Assembly (NCBI GenBank): GCA_964529035.1
Contig: CAZGUG010000048.1
Coordinates: 1-15,555, forward strand
Source of the DNA: CAZGUG01 sp964529035
Lineage (GTDB): Bacteria > Bacillota > Clostridia > Ch29
Direction of reading: 5' to 3'
DNA length: 15,555 nt
Shown here: positions 1 through 6,872 of the stretch, piece after piece
Position numbering within the stretch: position 1 is the stretch's first letter
Layout: every line of letters starts with the position of its first letter
The notes under the pieces: model-generated
Database searches by the model: none
Seen by the model: only the letters and a program-made list of their open reading frames with translations
What the model was told of the DNA's origin: nothing
Translations under genes and position numbers: made by a program

Positions 1-525
1 AGGCTGGAGGGGTATTTGTTTCCCGATACATACGAAGTTTTTGTGGGGGAACCGGCCAATTCGGTTATAGGGCGAATGCTGGACAGGTTTGAAGAGGTTG
101 CGGGCGAAATAGGCCTGTTAGAACGGAATGATGACAGTATGACGTTTGACGAGGTGGTTACCCTGGCTTCTGTTGTGGAGCGGGAAGCGGGTACCATGGA
201 AGAGCTTCCGCTGGTATCGTCGGTATTCCATAACAGGCTTGATATTGGGATGAACCTGGGGTCCTGTGCCACGGTGCAGTATATACTCAAAGAGAGGAAA
301 CCAAGGCTGTCCAACGAGGACACTCAAATAGATTCGCCGTACAACACGTATATTGTATCCGGGCTCCCGATAGGCCCGATAGCTTCTCCCGGCAGAGAAG
401 CCCTAATGGCGTCGATGGAGCCGGCGGATACCGATTACCTGTATTTCGTGGCAACAAACAACGGTACAAATGTCTTCAGCAATAACTATCAGCAGTTCCT
501 TACTGACAAGGAGAATAACAGGTAG
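1..525 (+). CDS. mltG: Endolytic murein transglycosylase MltG, C-terminal part (5' end outside window)
   Basis: The reading frame is open from base 1, so the gene starts upstream of the window; 174 residues are visible. MltG (YceG-like) is a membrane-anchored enzyme that cleaves nascent peptidoglycan strands. The family signatures are all present: LEGYLFPDTYE at the start, the catalytic block LASVVEREAG whose first Glu (fragment residue 60, about base 178-180) matches the E. coli catalytic Glu, then VFHNRL, the LGSCATVQYIL segment, and SPYNTY followed by GLPIGPIASPG. The N-terminal membrane anchor and LysM-like part are not in the window. In Bacillus subtilis the homologue (yrrL) precedes yrrM and yrrN/yrrO, the same order as here. 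Identification is from family knowledge and is firm. Confidence 0.95.
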   Translation, partial: RLEGYLFPDTYEVFVGEPANSVIGRMLDRFEEVAGEIGLLERNDDSMTFDEVVTLASVVEREAGTMEELPLVSSVFHNRLDIGMNLGSCATVQYILKERKPRLSNEDTQIDSPYNTYIVSGLPIGPIASPGREALMASMEPADTDYLYFVATNNGTNVFSNNYQQFLTDKENNR

Positions 526-559
526 CAGCCTGAATAATAGCATGCAGAATGAAAACACT

Positions 560-588
560 AGGTGGTAGTTATGCCACCTTTTGTTGTT
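560..588 (+). terminator. Weak hairpin in the mltG-trmR gap
   Basis: AGGTGG (560-565) pairs with CCACCT (574-579) over an 8-base loop and is followed by TTTTGTTGTT. The stem is only 6 bp and the T-tract is interrupted, so it may be a partial terminator or attenuator between mltG and trmR, or may do nothing. Confidence 0.3.
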
Positions 589-604
589 GGGGAAGTGAAG
601 GGTT

Positions 605-1264
605 ATGGACGGTATATCAAGGAATTATATACGGGATTATATTACCAAAAACCTGAGCCCTTCCGGGGGCATGATAAGGGATATGGAGTTGTACGCGGAG
701 GAAAACCATATACCCATTATACAGCCGGAAGTTGCGCAGCTTTTAAAAGTCCTGGTAAAGGGGTTTGAAAGCAAAAAAATACTGGAGATAGGTACGGCTA
801 TCGGCTATTCGGCGGTCACTTTGGCTGAGGCCGCCGGCAAAGGTGCCGAGATGGTCTCGCTGGAAATTGATGAGGGTATGGCAAAAAAGGCAAGACTTAA
901 TATAGAAAGGGCCGGTTTAGATGACAGAATTGAGGTAATACACGGCGACGCAAGACTCATTCTAAAGGAACTTGAAGGCAAGTTCGATTTTGTTTTCATA
1001 GACGCTGCAAAGGGGCATTACGGTGAAATGTTTGAGGATGTGCTGCAAAACGTAAGACCGGCCGGCATCATTGTGTGTGATAATGTGCTTTTCAGGGGTA
1101 TGGTGGCCAGCGACAGCCTTGTAAAAAGGAGAAAGATTACAATAGTAAAAAGGATGAGAAAGTTTTTGAAATACATAACACAGCACCAGCAGCTGGATAC
1201 TGCAATAGTGCCGATAGGGGATGGTGTATCCATCAGCTGTATAAGGAGGACGGAGCATGAATAA
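605..1264 (+). CDS. trmR: tRNA 5-hydroxyuridine methyltransferase TrmR-like (class I SAM O-methyltransferase, YrrM family)
   Basis: 219 residues, the normal length for this O-methyltransferase family (PF01596-like). The SAM-binding motif LEIGTAIGYSA is at residues 60-70, the acidic residue after strand 2 is in SLEID (85-89), GDARL is at 114-118, FIDAAKGHY at 131-139 and the metal-binding DN at 159-160. The family's typical tail LDTAIVPIGDGVSIS is present. In B. subtilis the homologue YrrM (TrmR) methylates 5-hydroxyuridine at tRNA position 34 to give 5-methoxyuridine. That role is supported here by the directly following, 8-base-overlapping trhP gene, whose product class makes the hydroxyuridine substrate. 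The start ATG is preceded by a modest GGAAGTGAAGGG ribosome site. A generic small-molecule O-methyltransferase is the alternative, but context argues against it. Confidence 0.85.
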   Translation: MDGISRNYIRDYITKNLSPSGGMIRDMELYAEENHIPIIQPEVAQLLKVLVKGFESKKILEIGTAIGYSAVTLAEAAGKGAEMVSLEIDEGMAKKARLNIERAGLDDRIEVIHGDARLILKELEGKFDFVFIDAAKGHYGEMFEDVLQNVRPAGIIVCDNVLFRGMVASDSLVKRRKITIVKRMRKFLKYITQHQQLDTAIVPIGDGVSISCIRRTEHE

Positions 1265-2486
1265 AACTGAACTGCTGGCTCCCGCAGGGAACCTTGAAAA
1301 ACTGAAAATGGCAGTCATGTACGGCGCCGATGCGGTGTACTTTGGCGGAGAAAGATACGGACTTCGGGCGGGGGCGGGAAACCTAAGCCTTGAAGAGATG
1401 AAGGAGGGAATGGATTTTGCCCACTCGTCCGGTGCCAGGGGATACCTTACGGTAAATATCATACCGCATAACCGTCACCTGGAGGGGCTGGATGATTATA
1501 TAAGAAAGGCTGCCGGGGCCGGTGTTGACGGAATGATAGTCTCGGACCCGGGCGTGTTTCGGCTTGTAAAGCGGACTGTGCCGGAGATGGAAATACATAT
1601 AAGCACCCAGGCAAACACCGTTAATCACCTGAGTGCCGAATTCTGGCACAGCCTGGGAGCAAAGAGGATAATCCTGGCCCGGGAGCTTTCACTTCAGGAG
1701 ATTAGCGAAATAAGAGGAAGCACCCCAAAGGGCCTTGACCTGGAAGCGTTCGTACATGGAGCCATGTGCATATCCTATTCCGGCAGGTGTCTTCTCAGCA
1801 GCTACATGGCGGGCAGGGATTCCAACCTGGGAGACTGTGCCCATCCGTGTCGTTGGAAGTATTATCTTATGGAGGAAAAAAGGCCGGGAGAATATTTTCC
1901 AGTATATGAAGACCAAAACGGCACCTTTATTATGAATTCAAAGGATTTGTGTATGATTGAATATATACCGCAGCTTATTGAAAGCGGCCTTCACAGCCTG
2001 AAGATTGAAGGCAGGATGAAGAGTTCCTACTACGTGGCTACCGTGGTAAAGGCATACCGGGAAGCCATGGATACCTGGTATAGGGATGAAAAGGAATACG
2101 AATTAAACAGGAACAAATGGACGGAAGAAGTGTGCAAGGCAAGCCACAGGGAATTTACAACCGGTTTTTACTTTGGGAAAACCATCGCCGGGGACCAGAT
2201 TTACGAAAAAAGCAGTTATATACGCGAATATGATTTCGTAGGGCTTGTACTTGAGTATGACGAAAAAACGGGAATTGCAACCGTTGAGCAGAGAAACAGG
2301 TTTTTTGCCGGGGATACGGTGGAGGTTACCGGTCCCGGCCGGGATTATTTTGTCCAGCAAATTGAATGGATGAAAGATGAAGAGGGAAACTGTATAGACG
2401 TAGCACCCCATCCGCAGCAGGTGGTAAGAATGCCGGTGAAACATCCGGTAAAACCCTTTGACATATTGAGAAAACCGGCTGTATAA
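1257..2486 (+). CDS. trhP: tRNA uridine-34 hydroxylation protein TrhP (peptidase U32 family)
   Basis: 409 residues. The N-terminus (LLAPAGNLEKLKMAVMYGAD) and the core signature of U32 proteins are clear: CISYSGRCLLS, then NLGDCAHPCRWKY. C171, C178, C194 and C198 are the cysteines expected to hold an Fe-S cluster. SLKIEGRMKSSYYVA (about 248-262) is a second conserved block. Despite the 'peptidase' name, the E. coli (YegQ) and B. subtilis (YrrN/YrrO) members make 5-hydroxyuridine in tRNA with prephenate as a needed metabolite. The ATG sits behind AAGGAGG and overlaps the trmR stop region by 8 bases, indicating translational coupling. B. subtilis has two U32 genes in tandem at this locus; only one full-length copy is here. 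Confidence 0.88.
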   Translation: MNKTELLAPAGNLEKLKMAVMYGADAVYFGGERYGLRAGAGNLSLEEMKEGMDFAHSSGARGYLTVNIIPHNRHLEGLDDYIRKAAGAGVDGMIVSDPGVFRLVKRTVPEMEIHISTQANTVNHLSAEFWHSLGAKRIILARELSLQEISEIRGSTPKGLDLEAFVHGAMCISYSGRCLLSSYMAGRDSNLGDCAHPCRWKYYLMEEKRPGEYFPVYEDQNGTFIMNSKDLCMIEYIPQLIESGLHSLKIEGRMKSSYYVATVVKAYREAMDTWYRDEKEYELNRNKWTEEVCKASHREFTTGFYFGKTIAGDQIYEKSSYIREYDFVGLVLEYDEKTGIATVEQRNRFFAGDTVEVTGPGRDYFVQQIEWMKDEEGNCIDVAPHPQQVVRMPVKHPVKPFDILRKPAV

Positions 2487-2495
2487 AGGTATAAA

Positions 2496-2541
2496 CCTTC
2501 CGGAGCAGGCCAATAATATAGTTAACTATCCGGCCGGAAGG
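2496..2541 (+). promoter_or_regulatory. Stem that could sequester the ribosome binding site of the PBP gene
   Basis: CCTTCCGG (2496-2503) is an exact reverse complement of CCGGAAGG (2534-2541), separated by a 30-base loop. The 3' arm contains the GGAAGG Shine-Dalgarno of the gene starting at 2549, so pairing would hide it. The pairing is visible; a regulatory role is inference. Confidence 0.3.
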
Positions 2542-2548
2542 TGTAATA

Positions 2549-4219
2549 ATGTCTGAGAGGAAAAATGTAATGGCTTCCAGGGCTGTTTTTACAGCCGGAA
2601 TGATTTTGATTATAATGCTGATGCTTCTCTTGCGCCTGTTTCAGATACAGATTGTACAGGGTAAAAGCTATTCGTTCAAAGCAATGAACCAAAGAATGCT
2701 TAATCTTCCCCTGGATTTCTCCAGGGGACAGTTTTATGATGCCAATATGATACCGCTGACCGGCCGGGAAACGGTGGACAGCCTTGTGGTTTTTCCCGCC
2801 CTTATAGAAGACAAAAAAAAGGATGCTGCAGTGATTGCAGACATAACAGGTATTGACCCTGACAATGTTCTGGAGGGTTTGCGGCGCGCTTCCTCACCCT
2901 ACAAACTGCCTCTGTCCGAAAGCCGGCATACGGTGTCTGTAGGGGACACCAAGGGTATCATGGCGATAACGGATATAAAGAGGTATGACGAAACCAGCAA
3001 AGCACGGCATCTTATTGGTTATACGGATAAAAGTGACAAAGTGGGAAGGGCGGGCCTGGAAAAACTCTATGAAAGCTATCTGGCGGGTGACGGAGAAGTC
3101 ACGGTAGCAGCAATGGTGGACGGCAGCAAAAGGCTTATACCGGGTTTGGGGTACAAGCTAATAAACGGCGGGCAGAGGGACAACCGTTATAACTTACAGC
3201 TTACAATAGATTATCATATACAAAAAATTGCAGAGGAGGTGGTGGACGAACACGGCATAGAAGGTGCAGTTTTGGTATTGGACGTTGAAAGCGGCGGGAT
3301 TCTTGCCATGGCAAGCCGTCCCAACTATGCACAGGACAATGTGGGTAAATACCTTCAGGGTGAAAGGGGTGAGCTGCTTAACAAGGCCTTCCAGCAGTAT
3401 AATCTGGGTTCCATATTCAAAACGATAGTGGCGACGGCGGTTTTGGAAGACAACCTGGTAAATCCGTTTGAAACGGTTAACTGTCCCGGGTACATACAGG
3501 TGGGCGAACTTCAGATAAAATGCTCGAGTTATGATGCGGGAGGACATGGAGGCCTGAACATTTTCGAAGCGTACGCGGAGTCATGCAACACCTTTTTTAT
3601 CGAAATGGGTCAGCGGGTTGGCGGTGAGAGAATTATAAATCTTGCCGGGGATTTCGGACTGGGTGAGATAGTGGGGGTTAACCCCCTTGAAGAGCAAAGC
3701 GGAGTTTTGCCTTCGGACAAGGGACTGCACAAATCAGACGTCTGCAATATTTCCATAGGTCAGGGTGATATACTGGTAACACCGCTGCAGGTAGCAGCCA
3801 TGACCAATATAATAGCGAATAACGGGATAAGCAAAAAACCCTATGTTGTCAAAGCCTTGATAGACGGTTCCGGGAAGATTACACCGCTGTCCGGTAACGA
3901 AGAACCGAAACGGGTAATTTCACCATTTGTTGCAACCGAGATAAGAAGGATGATGGAAATGGTGGTGGATTACGGTACAGGAACCGGCGCAGCACTGCCC
4001 GGCCTGGAAAAAACGGCGGGTAAGACAAGCTCTGCCCAGACAGGGCAGAAGGTAAACGGCCAGGACGTGGTGCATGCATGGTTTACCGGGTATACTCCGA
4101 GGATATATCCGAAATATGTTATTACGGTTTTTGCCGAAAACGGAAGAAGCGGTGGAAGCGTTGCAGCCCCTGTATTTAAAGATATTGCGAAAAGGGTTTT
4201 GGAACTGGGCTACAGATAA
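2549..4219 (+). CDS. Class B penicillin-binding protein (FtsI/SpoVD/PbpI-like transpeptidase)
   Basis: 556 residues: a short cytoplasmic N-terminus, one membrane anchor (about 12-31), a PBP dimerisation region (to about 200) and a C-terminal transpeptidase domain. It would crosslink peptidoglycan outside the membrane. The active-site nucleophile is in S288-I-F-K291 (NLGSIFKT) and the second motif is S345-C-N347. The third motif, usually KTG, reads K492-T-S494 in AGKTSSAQTG. The start ATG has GGAAGGTG 7-8 bases upstream. Position after mltG-trmR-trhP resembles the B. subtilis locus that carries pbpI (yrrR), which suggests PbpI, but SpoVD-type proteins are close relatives and the adjacent sigK does not settle it. 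A strong terminator follows. Confidence 0.88.
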   Translation: MSERKNVMASRAVFTAGMILIIMLMLLLRLFQIQIVQGKSYSFKAMNQRMLNLPLDFSRGQFYDANMIPLTGRETVDSLVVFPALIEDKKKDAAVIADITGIDPDNVLEGLRRASSPYKLPLSESRHTVSVGDTKGIMAITDIKRYDETSKARHLIGYTDKSDKVGRAGLEKLYESYLAGDGEVTVAAMVDGSKRLIPGLGYKLINGGQRDNRYNLQLTIDYHIQKIAEEVVDEHGIEGAVLVLDVESGGILAMASRPNYAQDNVGKYLQGERGELLNKAFQQYNLGSIFKTIVATAVLEDNLVNPFETVNCPGYIQVGELQIKCSSYDAGGHGGLNIFEAYAESCNTFFIEMGQRVGGERIINLAGDFGLGEIVGVNPLEEQSGVLPSDKGLHKSDVCNISIGQGDILVTPLQVAAMTNIIANNGISKKPYVVKALIDGSGKITPLSGNEEPKRVISPFVATEIRRMMEMVVDYGTGTGAALPGLEKTAGKTSSAQTGQKVNGQDVVHAWFTGYTPRIYPKYVITVFAENGRSGGSVAAPVFKDIAKRVLELGYR

Positions 4220-4232
4220 TCAATGTTGGGTT

Positions 4233-4255
4233 AAAGTGCGCAAAGCACTTTTTTT
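4233..4255 (+). terminator. Rho-independent terminator after the PBP gene
   Basis: A perfect 7-bp stem, AAAGTGC / GCACTTT, with a GCAAA loop, runs into a T-tract. It ends the mltG-pbp transcription unit before sigK. Confidence 0.85.
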
Positions 4256-4289
4256 ATGCCTGGCCGGCGTTATATTTTACCGGTACATG

Positions 4290-4320
4290 CACATCTCCAG
4301 GGGCGGTTTCATATAATTTA
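4290..4320 (+). promoter_or_regulatory. Possible sporulation (sigma-K/E type) promoter of sigK
   Basis: CACA (4290-4293), a 16-base gap, then CATATAATT (4310-4318) resembles the mother-cell sigma pattern (mACm, about 16 bases, CATAnnnT). It lies about 30 bases before the sigK start. The match is short and could be chance. Confidence 0.35.
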
Positions 4321-4351
4321 GAGTGACCCTAATACGGAGGTGAGCATACCG

Positions 4352-5047
4352 GTGCTTGCATCAATAGCGTCAATTACAGCTTCCATGCTGAGGGATACAT
4401 TTCTGTTATTCTCATTTGTTTCAGGCAATTCTTCCTTTCCCAAGCCCCTTACAGAGGACGAGGAAAAGGATTTTTTGACCCTGTATAAACAGGGTGATGA
4501 AAGGGCTAGAAATATACTGATAGAAAGAAATCTAAGGCTGGTTGCACATATAGTAAAAAAGTACAGCAATACCGGCAAGGACGCCGACGACCTTATATCA
4601 ATAGGAACCATCGGACTTATCAAGGCTATTACCACCTTTGACAGCAGCAAGGGTACAAGGCTTGCCACCTATGCGGCGCGGTGTATCGAAAACGAAATAC
4701 TAATGACAATCCGCTCAAGCAAAAAGATACAGAACCAGCTGTCACTGCAGGACCCGATCGGAATTGACAAGGAAGGCAATGAAATATCGCTGCTCGACAT
4801 CCTGGGCACCGACTGCGATACGGTACTTGACGAAGTGGAGAAAAAACTTCAGACCGGCAAACTGTATAAAATAATGGATAAGGTTTTGAAAAACCGCGAA
4901 AGGATTGTGCTGGAACTTAGATACGGCCTCTCCAACGGCACCATAAAGACCCAGCGGGAGATAGCCCAGATGCTCGGCATATCACGCTCCTATGTTTCCA
5001 GGATAGAGAAAAGGGCTATAAAAAAACTAAGTAGGGAATTTTTATAG
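4352..5047 (+). CDS. sigK: RNA polymerase sporulation sigma factor SigK, uninterrupted
   Basis: 231 residues from GTG 4352, chosen because GGAGGTGAG lies 7 bases upstream; an in-frame GTG at 4340 overlaps that ribosome site and is less likely. The late mother-cell sigma factor is recognised from FPKPLTEDEE, ARNILIERNLRLVAHIVKKY (region 2.1), DLISIGTIGLIKAI, LATYAARCIENEILM (region 2.4), DPIGIDKEGNEISLLDIL, and the region 4 helix-turn-helix TQREIAQMLGISRSYVSRIEKRA. The hydrophobic N-terminus (about 25 residues before SGNSSFPKP) fits a pro-sequence removed on activation. The gene is not split by a skin element, unlike some Bacillus and Clostridioides copies. Its final 23 codons and terminator are repeated at 9889-9984, where the inserted island ends. 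Confidence 0.93.
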   Translation: MLASIASITASMLRDTFLLFSFVSGNSSFPKPLTEDEEKDFLTLYKQGDERARNILIERNLRLVAHIVKKYSNTGKDADDLISIGTIGLIKAITTFDSSKGTRLATYAARCIENEILMTIRSSKKIQNQLSLQDPIGIDKEGNEISLLDILGTDCDTVLDEVEKKLQTGKLYKIMDKVLKNRERIVLELRYGLSNGTIKTQREIAQMLGISRSYVSRIEKRAIKKLSREFL

Positions 5048-5074
5048 AGCAACTGCAATTAGCAGTTGTTCTAT
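4979..5074 (+). repeat. Left copy of the sigK 3'-end direct repeat (putative att site)
   Basis: This stretch covers the last 22 codons plus stop of sigK and its terminator stem. It matches 9889-9984 without gaps at 84 of 96 positions. Homology starts abruptly near 4979 and fades after CTAT at 5074. Longest identical run is 16 bases (GGGCTATAAAAAAACT). Confidence 0.85.
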
Positions 5075-5081
5075 AATTTTT
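5044..5081 (+). terminator. Rho-independent terminator of sigK
   Basis: ATAGAGCAACTGC (5044-5056) pairs with GCAGTTGTTCTAT (5062-5074), 13 bp with one G-T pair and an AATTA loop, then AATTTTT. It begins inside the stop codon region of sigK. Confidence 0.85.
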
Positions 5082-5229
5082 GCGCGCTAGGTGACCACAT
5101 GCGGAGTTTCCCGGCAGGTAGAACTATCCCGCGCGTACCAACTGTGCAAATTCATTGGGCAGAAGGATGGGTTCTATAGCCCTAGCAGCTTTTTGATAGG
5201 CACATCCATATCATCACCTCACTGGAACC

Positions 5230-5346
5230 AAGTAATTGTATGCTAATTTTGGGCGGACTGTTGCGGGAACCAGTGCCTTAGAGGGATATTGCAACGGCCA
5301 CGGCAAGTTCAAAGAAATTGCCGGCACTGCTTGCAGGAATACTGAC
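5230..5346 (-). pseudogene. Relic of an Acr3-type arsenite exporter gene (C-terminal fragment)
   Basis: Reading the - strand from 5346 gives VSIP followed by ASSAGNFFELAVAVAISL and then a stop (TAA at 5280-5278). The block NFFELAVAVAISL is what I recognise from a late transmembrane segment of Acr3 arsenite permeases, where it continues as FG-GSGA-LATVVG. After the stop, GTGS and out-of-frame traces of that continuation remain, and the rest is unreadable. The remaining 5082-5229 gives only short, stop-rich peptides in either strand. The fragment is cut on its N-terminal side by the MarR promoter region near 5350. Only 22 clean codons support it, so the call is tentative, but an arsenic gene relic fits the neighbours. 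Confidence 0.5.
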
Positions 5347-5372
5347 GTCCATTACCCCCTTTTTTTGGTCAA

Positions 5373-5393
5373 TTGGTTGACAACATCAATCAA
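5373..5393 (+). promoter_or_regulatory. MarR operator 1
   Basis: TTGGTTGA-CAACA-TCAATCAA is an 8-5-8 palindrome with one mismatch. It overlaps the -35 box and the spacer of the marR promoter, a repressing position. The size suits a MarR dimer. Confidence 0.6.
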
Positions 5394-5405
5394 TAAGCAT
5401 AATAT
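5377..5405 (+). promoter_or_regulatory. Sigma-A promoter of the MarR operon
   Basis: TTGACA (5377-5382), a 17-base spacer and TAATAT (5400-5405) make a near-consensus promoter. Transcription would start about 5412, inside operator 2. Confidence 0.75.
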
Positions 5406-5426
5406 ATAGTTGAAAGCGTCAACCAA
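5406..5426 (+). promoter_or_regulatory. MarR operator 2
   Basis: ATAGTTGA-AAGCG-TCAACCAA has the same 8-5-8 layout as operator 1 with two mismatches in the left arm. The outer arms of the two operators form an exact 11-bp inverted pair (AATTGGTTGAC at 5371, GTCAACCAATT at 5418). The centres are 33 bases apart, about three helical turns. Confidence 0.55.
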
Positions 5427-5447
5427 TTCTTGAGGAAGGGGAATGCA

Positions 5448-5900
5448 ATGGATAGAACCGTATACGATATTTACAACCTATTGCAGGAGATAGCCTGGCA
5501 TTTCGGAAATCATGGATTTGACGGGGATTGCTGCGAAGACCTGACACTGGTTGAGTTTATGGCACTCAAAAAAGCCTGTGAAAACAAATGCTTTTCAATT
5601 CAGGAGATAGGAAACGCTTTGGGTTTTACAAAAAGCGGGGCAACCAGGATCATAGACCGGCTGGAGAGCAAGGGGTATGCCCGGCGCGAGCGTTCTCCCG
5701 TGGATGGACGGGTCTGCTGTGTTACTGTTACCGATAAAGGAGAACTTGTAATATCAAGGGTAACCGGACAGTACACCGCATACCTTGAGGGGGCGCTAAG
5801 GGATTTGGAGCCCCAAAGGATTGAAAGTATCAAGGATGCCCTCGGAACAATGGCGGAATTGATACAAAGACAGGAGTTTATGCAGCCTGAAGGAGAGTAA
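5448..5900 (+). CDS. MarR-family transcriptional regulator with extra cysteines
   Basis: 150 residues from ATG 5448, preceded by GAGGAAGGGG at 6 bases; a TTG at 5430 in the same frame is too close to the operator to be the start. The winged helix-turn-helix is clear: FSIQEIGNALGFTKSGATRIIDRLESKGYARRE, then the wing SPVDGRVCCVTVTDKG. Unusual are paired or clustered cysteines: CC in GDCCEDLT near residue 28, two in KKACENKCFS, and CC in the wing where most MarR proteins have bulky hydrophobic or charged residues. These suit thiol-based binding of a soft metal or metalloid. It is the first gene of an operon with a permease, a small CC protein and a DUF2703-like protein, and its promoter carries two palindromes, so autorepression relieved by the ligand is likely. 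The ligand is not known from sequence. Confidence 0.85.
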   Translation: MDRTVYDIYNLLQEIAWHFGNHGFDGDCCEDLTLVEFMALKKACENKCFSIQEIGNALGFTKSGATRIIDRLESKGYARRERSPVDGRVCCVTVTDKGELVISRVTGQYTAYLEGALRDLEPQRIESIKDALGTMAELIQRQEFMQPEGE

Positions 5901-5918
5901 TATATAAGGGGTGTATTT

Positions 5919-6812
5919 ATGAATTCGTTAACTGAAACAGTTAAATACTTTGTAGTAATAACTGCAGAGCTTACCGTGCTGTTTTTGGGTATCAGCACAA
6001 TGGTGGCGCTTATGCTTATGTATCTGCCCCAGGATAAAATTAAAGCATGGATGTTGAAAAAAGGCATGTGGGGTAATTTTATAGGAGCGTTTGCAGGGGC
6101 TTTGACGCCTTTTTGCGCATGCTCCACCATTCCGCTTACCTTAGGCTTTTTGGAAGCGGGGATAACCTTTGGTTCGGTTATGTCCTTTGTTATAGCGTCT
6201 CCCTTGCTTAACCCGATAATACTGGCAATGCTGGTTGCACTTATGGGCTGGAAGGTATGCATTATATACTTTGCCATTGTATTCGGCGGAGCGGTTGCGT
6301 TCGGAGTAGTACTGGAGAAATCAGGAGGTTCAAAACTGGTTAAGAGAGCCCGGATAAAAGGGGGAAATCATTACCGGGATGAGGAAGCACCCAGGGCTTT
6401 TATGGACAGATTAAAGATATCGTTTAACAAAGCGTGGGGAGATTTCAGAGGTGTACTGGTTTATCTGCTTATCGGCGTAGGCGTTGGTGCGGTTATTTAC
6501 GGCTATATGCCCCAGGAAATTGTATTAAGGCTTGCGGGACCCTCCAACCCCTTTGCCATTCCCGTCGCAGCGGTTATAGGTATTCCTTTGTATATCCGCG
6601 CTGAAACGGCAATACCCATAGGTGTTGCGCTTATGCAAAAGGGGATGAGCGTGGGCGCGGTGATTGCGCTTATTATAGGTGGAGCAGGCATGGCCATACC
6701 TGAAATGAGTATGCTTGCGGGAATATTCAAACGAAAGCTTGTTGCTGCGATAGTGGCGGTAATCTTTGTTACGGCTGCGGCCGGCGGATATATATTTAAT
6801 ATGGTTCTTTAA
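5919..6812 (+). CDS. Predicted permease, ArsP_1/UPF0718 family
   Basis: 297 residues and strongly hydrophobic, about eight membrane segments with a cytoplasmic basic loop (about 145-170, KRARIKGGNHYRDEEAPR). The family hallmark is TPFCACSTIPLTLGFLEAG with C66 and C68, followed by SFVIASPLLNPIIL. A second pseudo-symmetric half ends in GGAGMAIPEMSMLAGIF. Proteins of PF03773 include ArsP, which exports trivalent organoarsenicals, but many members have unknown substrates. The gene follows marR by 18 bases with AGGGGTG before the ATG, so it is the operon's transporter. The two cysteines in the membrane resemble soft-metal coordinating thiols. I infer metalloid or thiol-reactive substrate export; the exact substrate is open. 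Confidence 0.85.
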   Translation: MNSLTETVKYFVVITAELTVLFLGISTMVALMLMYLPQDKIKAWMLKKGMWGNFIGAFAGALTPFCACSTIPLTLGFLEAGITFGSVMSFVIASPLLNPIILAMLVALMGWKVCIIYFAIVFGGAVAFGVVLEKSGGSKLVKRARIKGGNHYRDEEAPRAFMDRLKISFNKAWGDFRGVLVYLLIGVGVGAVIYGYMPQEIVLRLAGPSNPFAIPVAAVIGIPLYIRAETAIPIGVALMQKGMSVGAVIALIIGGAGMAIPEMSMLAGIFKRKLVAAIVAVIFVTAAAGGYIFNMVL

Positions 6813-6872
6813 AGAAGGGGTCGGAGCGATAGCTGCACACATCAATAATAATAGGAAGAGGAGGTATTAATT

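Noticed and set aside
4340..4351. GTG 4340 as the sigK start
   Set aside because: It overlaps the GGAGGTGAG ribosome site, which is correctly spaced for GTG 4352 instead.
4340..5047. A skin-type insertion inside sigK
   Set aside because: The sigK frame is continuous from region 2 to region 4 with no gap. The duplicated end lies outside the gene, which is a different arrangement.
5082..5350. Possible structured non-coding RNA between sigK and the MarR gene
   Set aside because: Only short stems (such as GGCAA/TTGCC near 5300) could be drawn, no known RNA consensus was recognised, and the - strand Acr3-like reading explains part of it better.
5600..6277. 225-codon - strand open frame across the MarR and permease genes
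   Set aside because: It has no recognisable domain or ribosome site and lies opposite two clear genes whose codon pattern makes antisense frames open.
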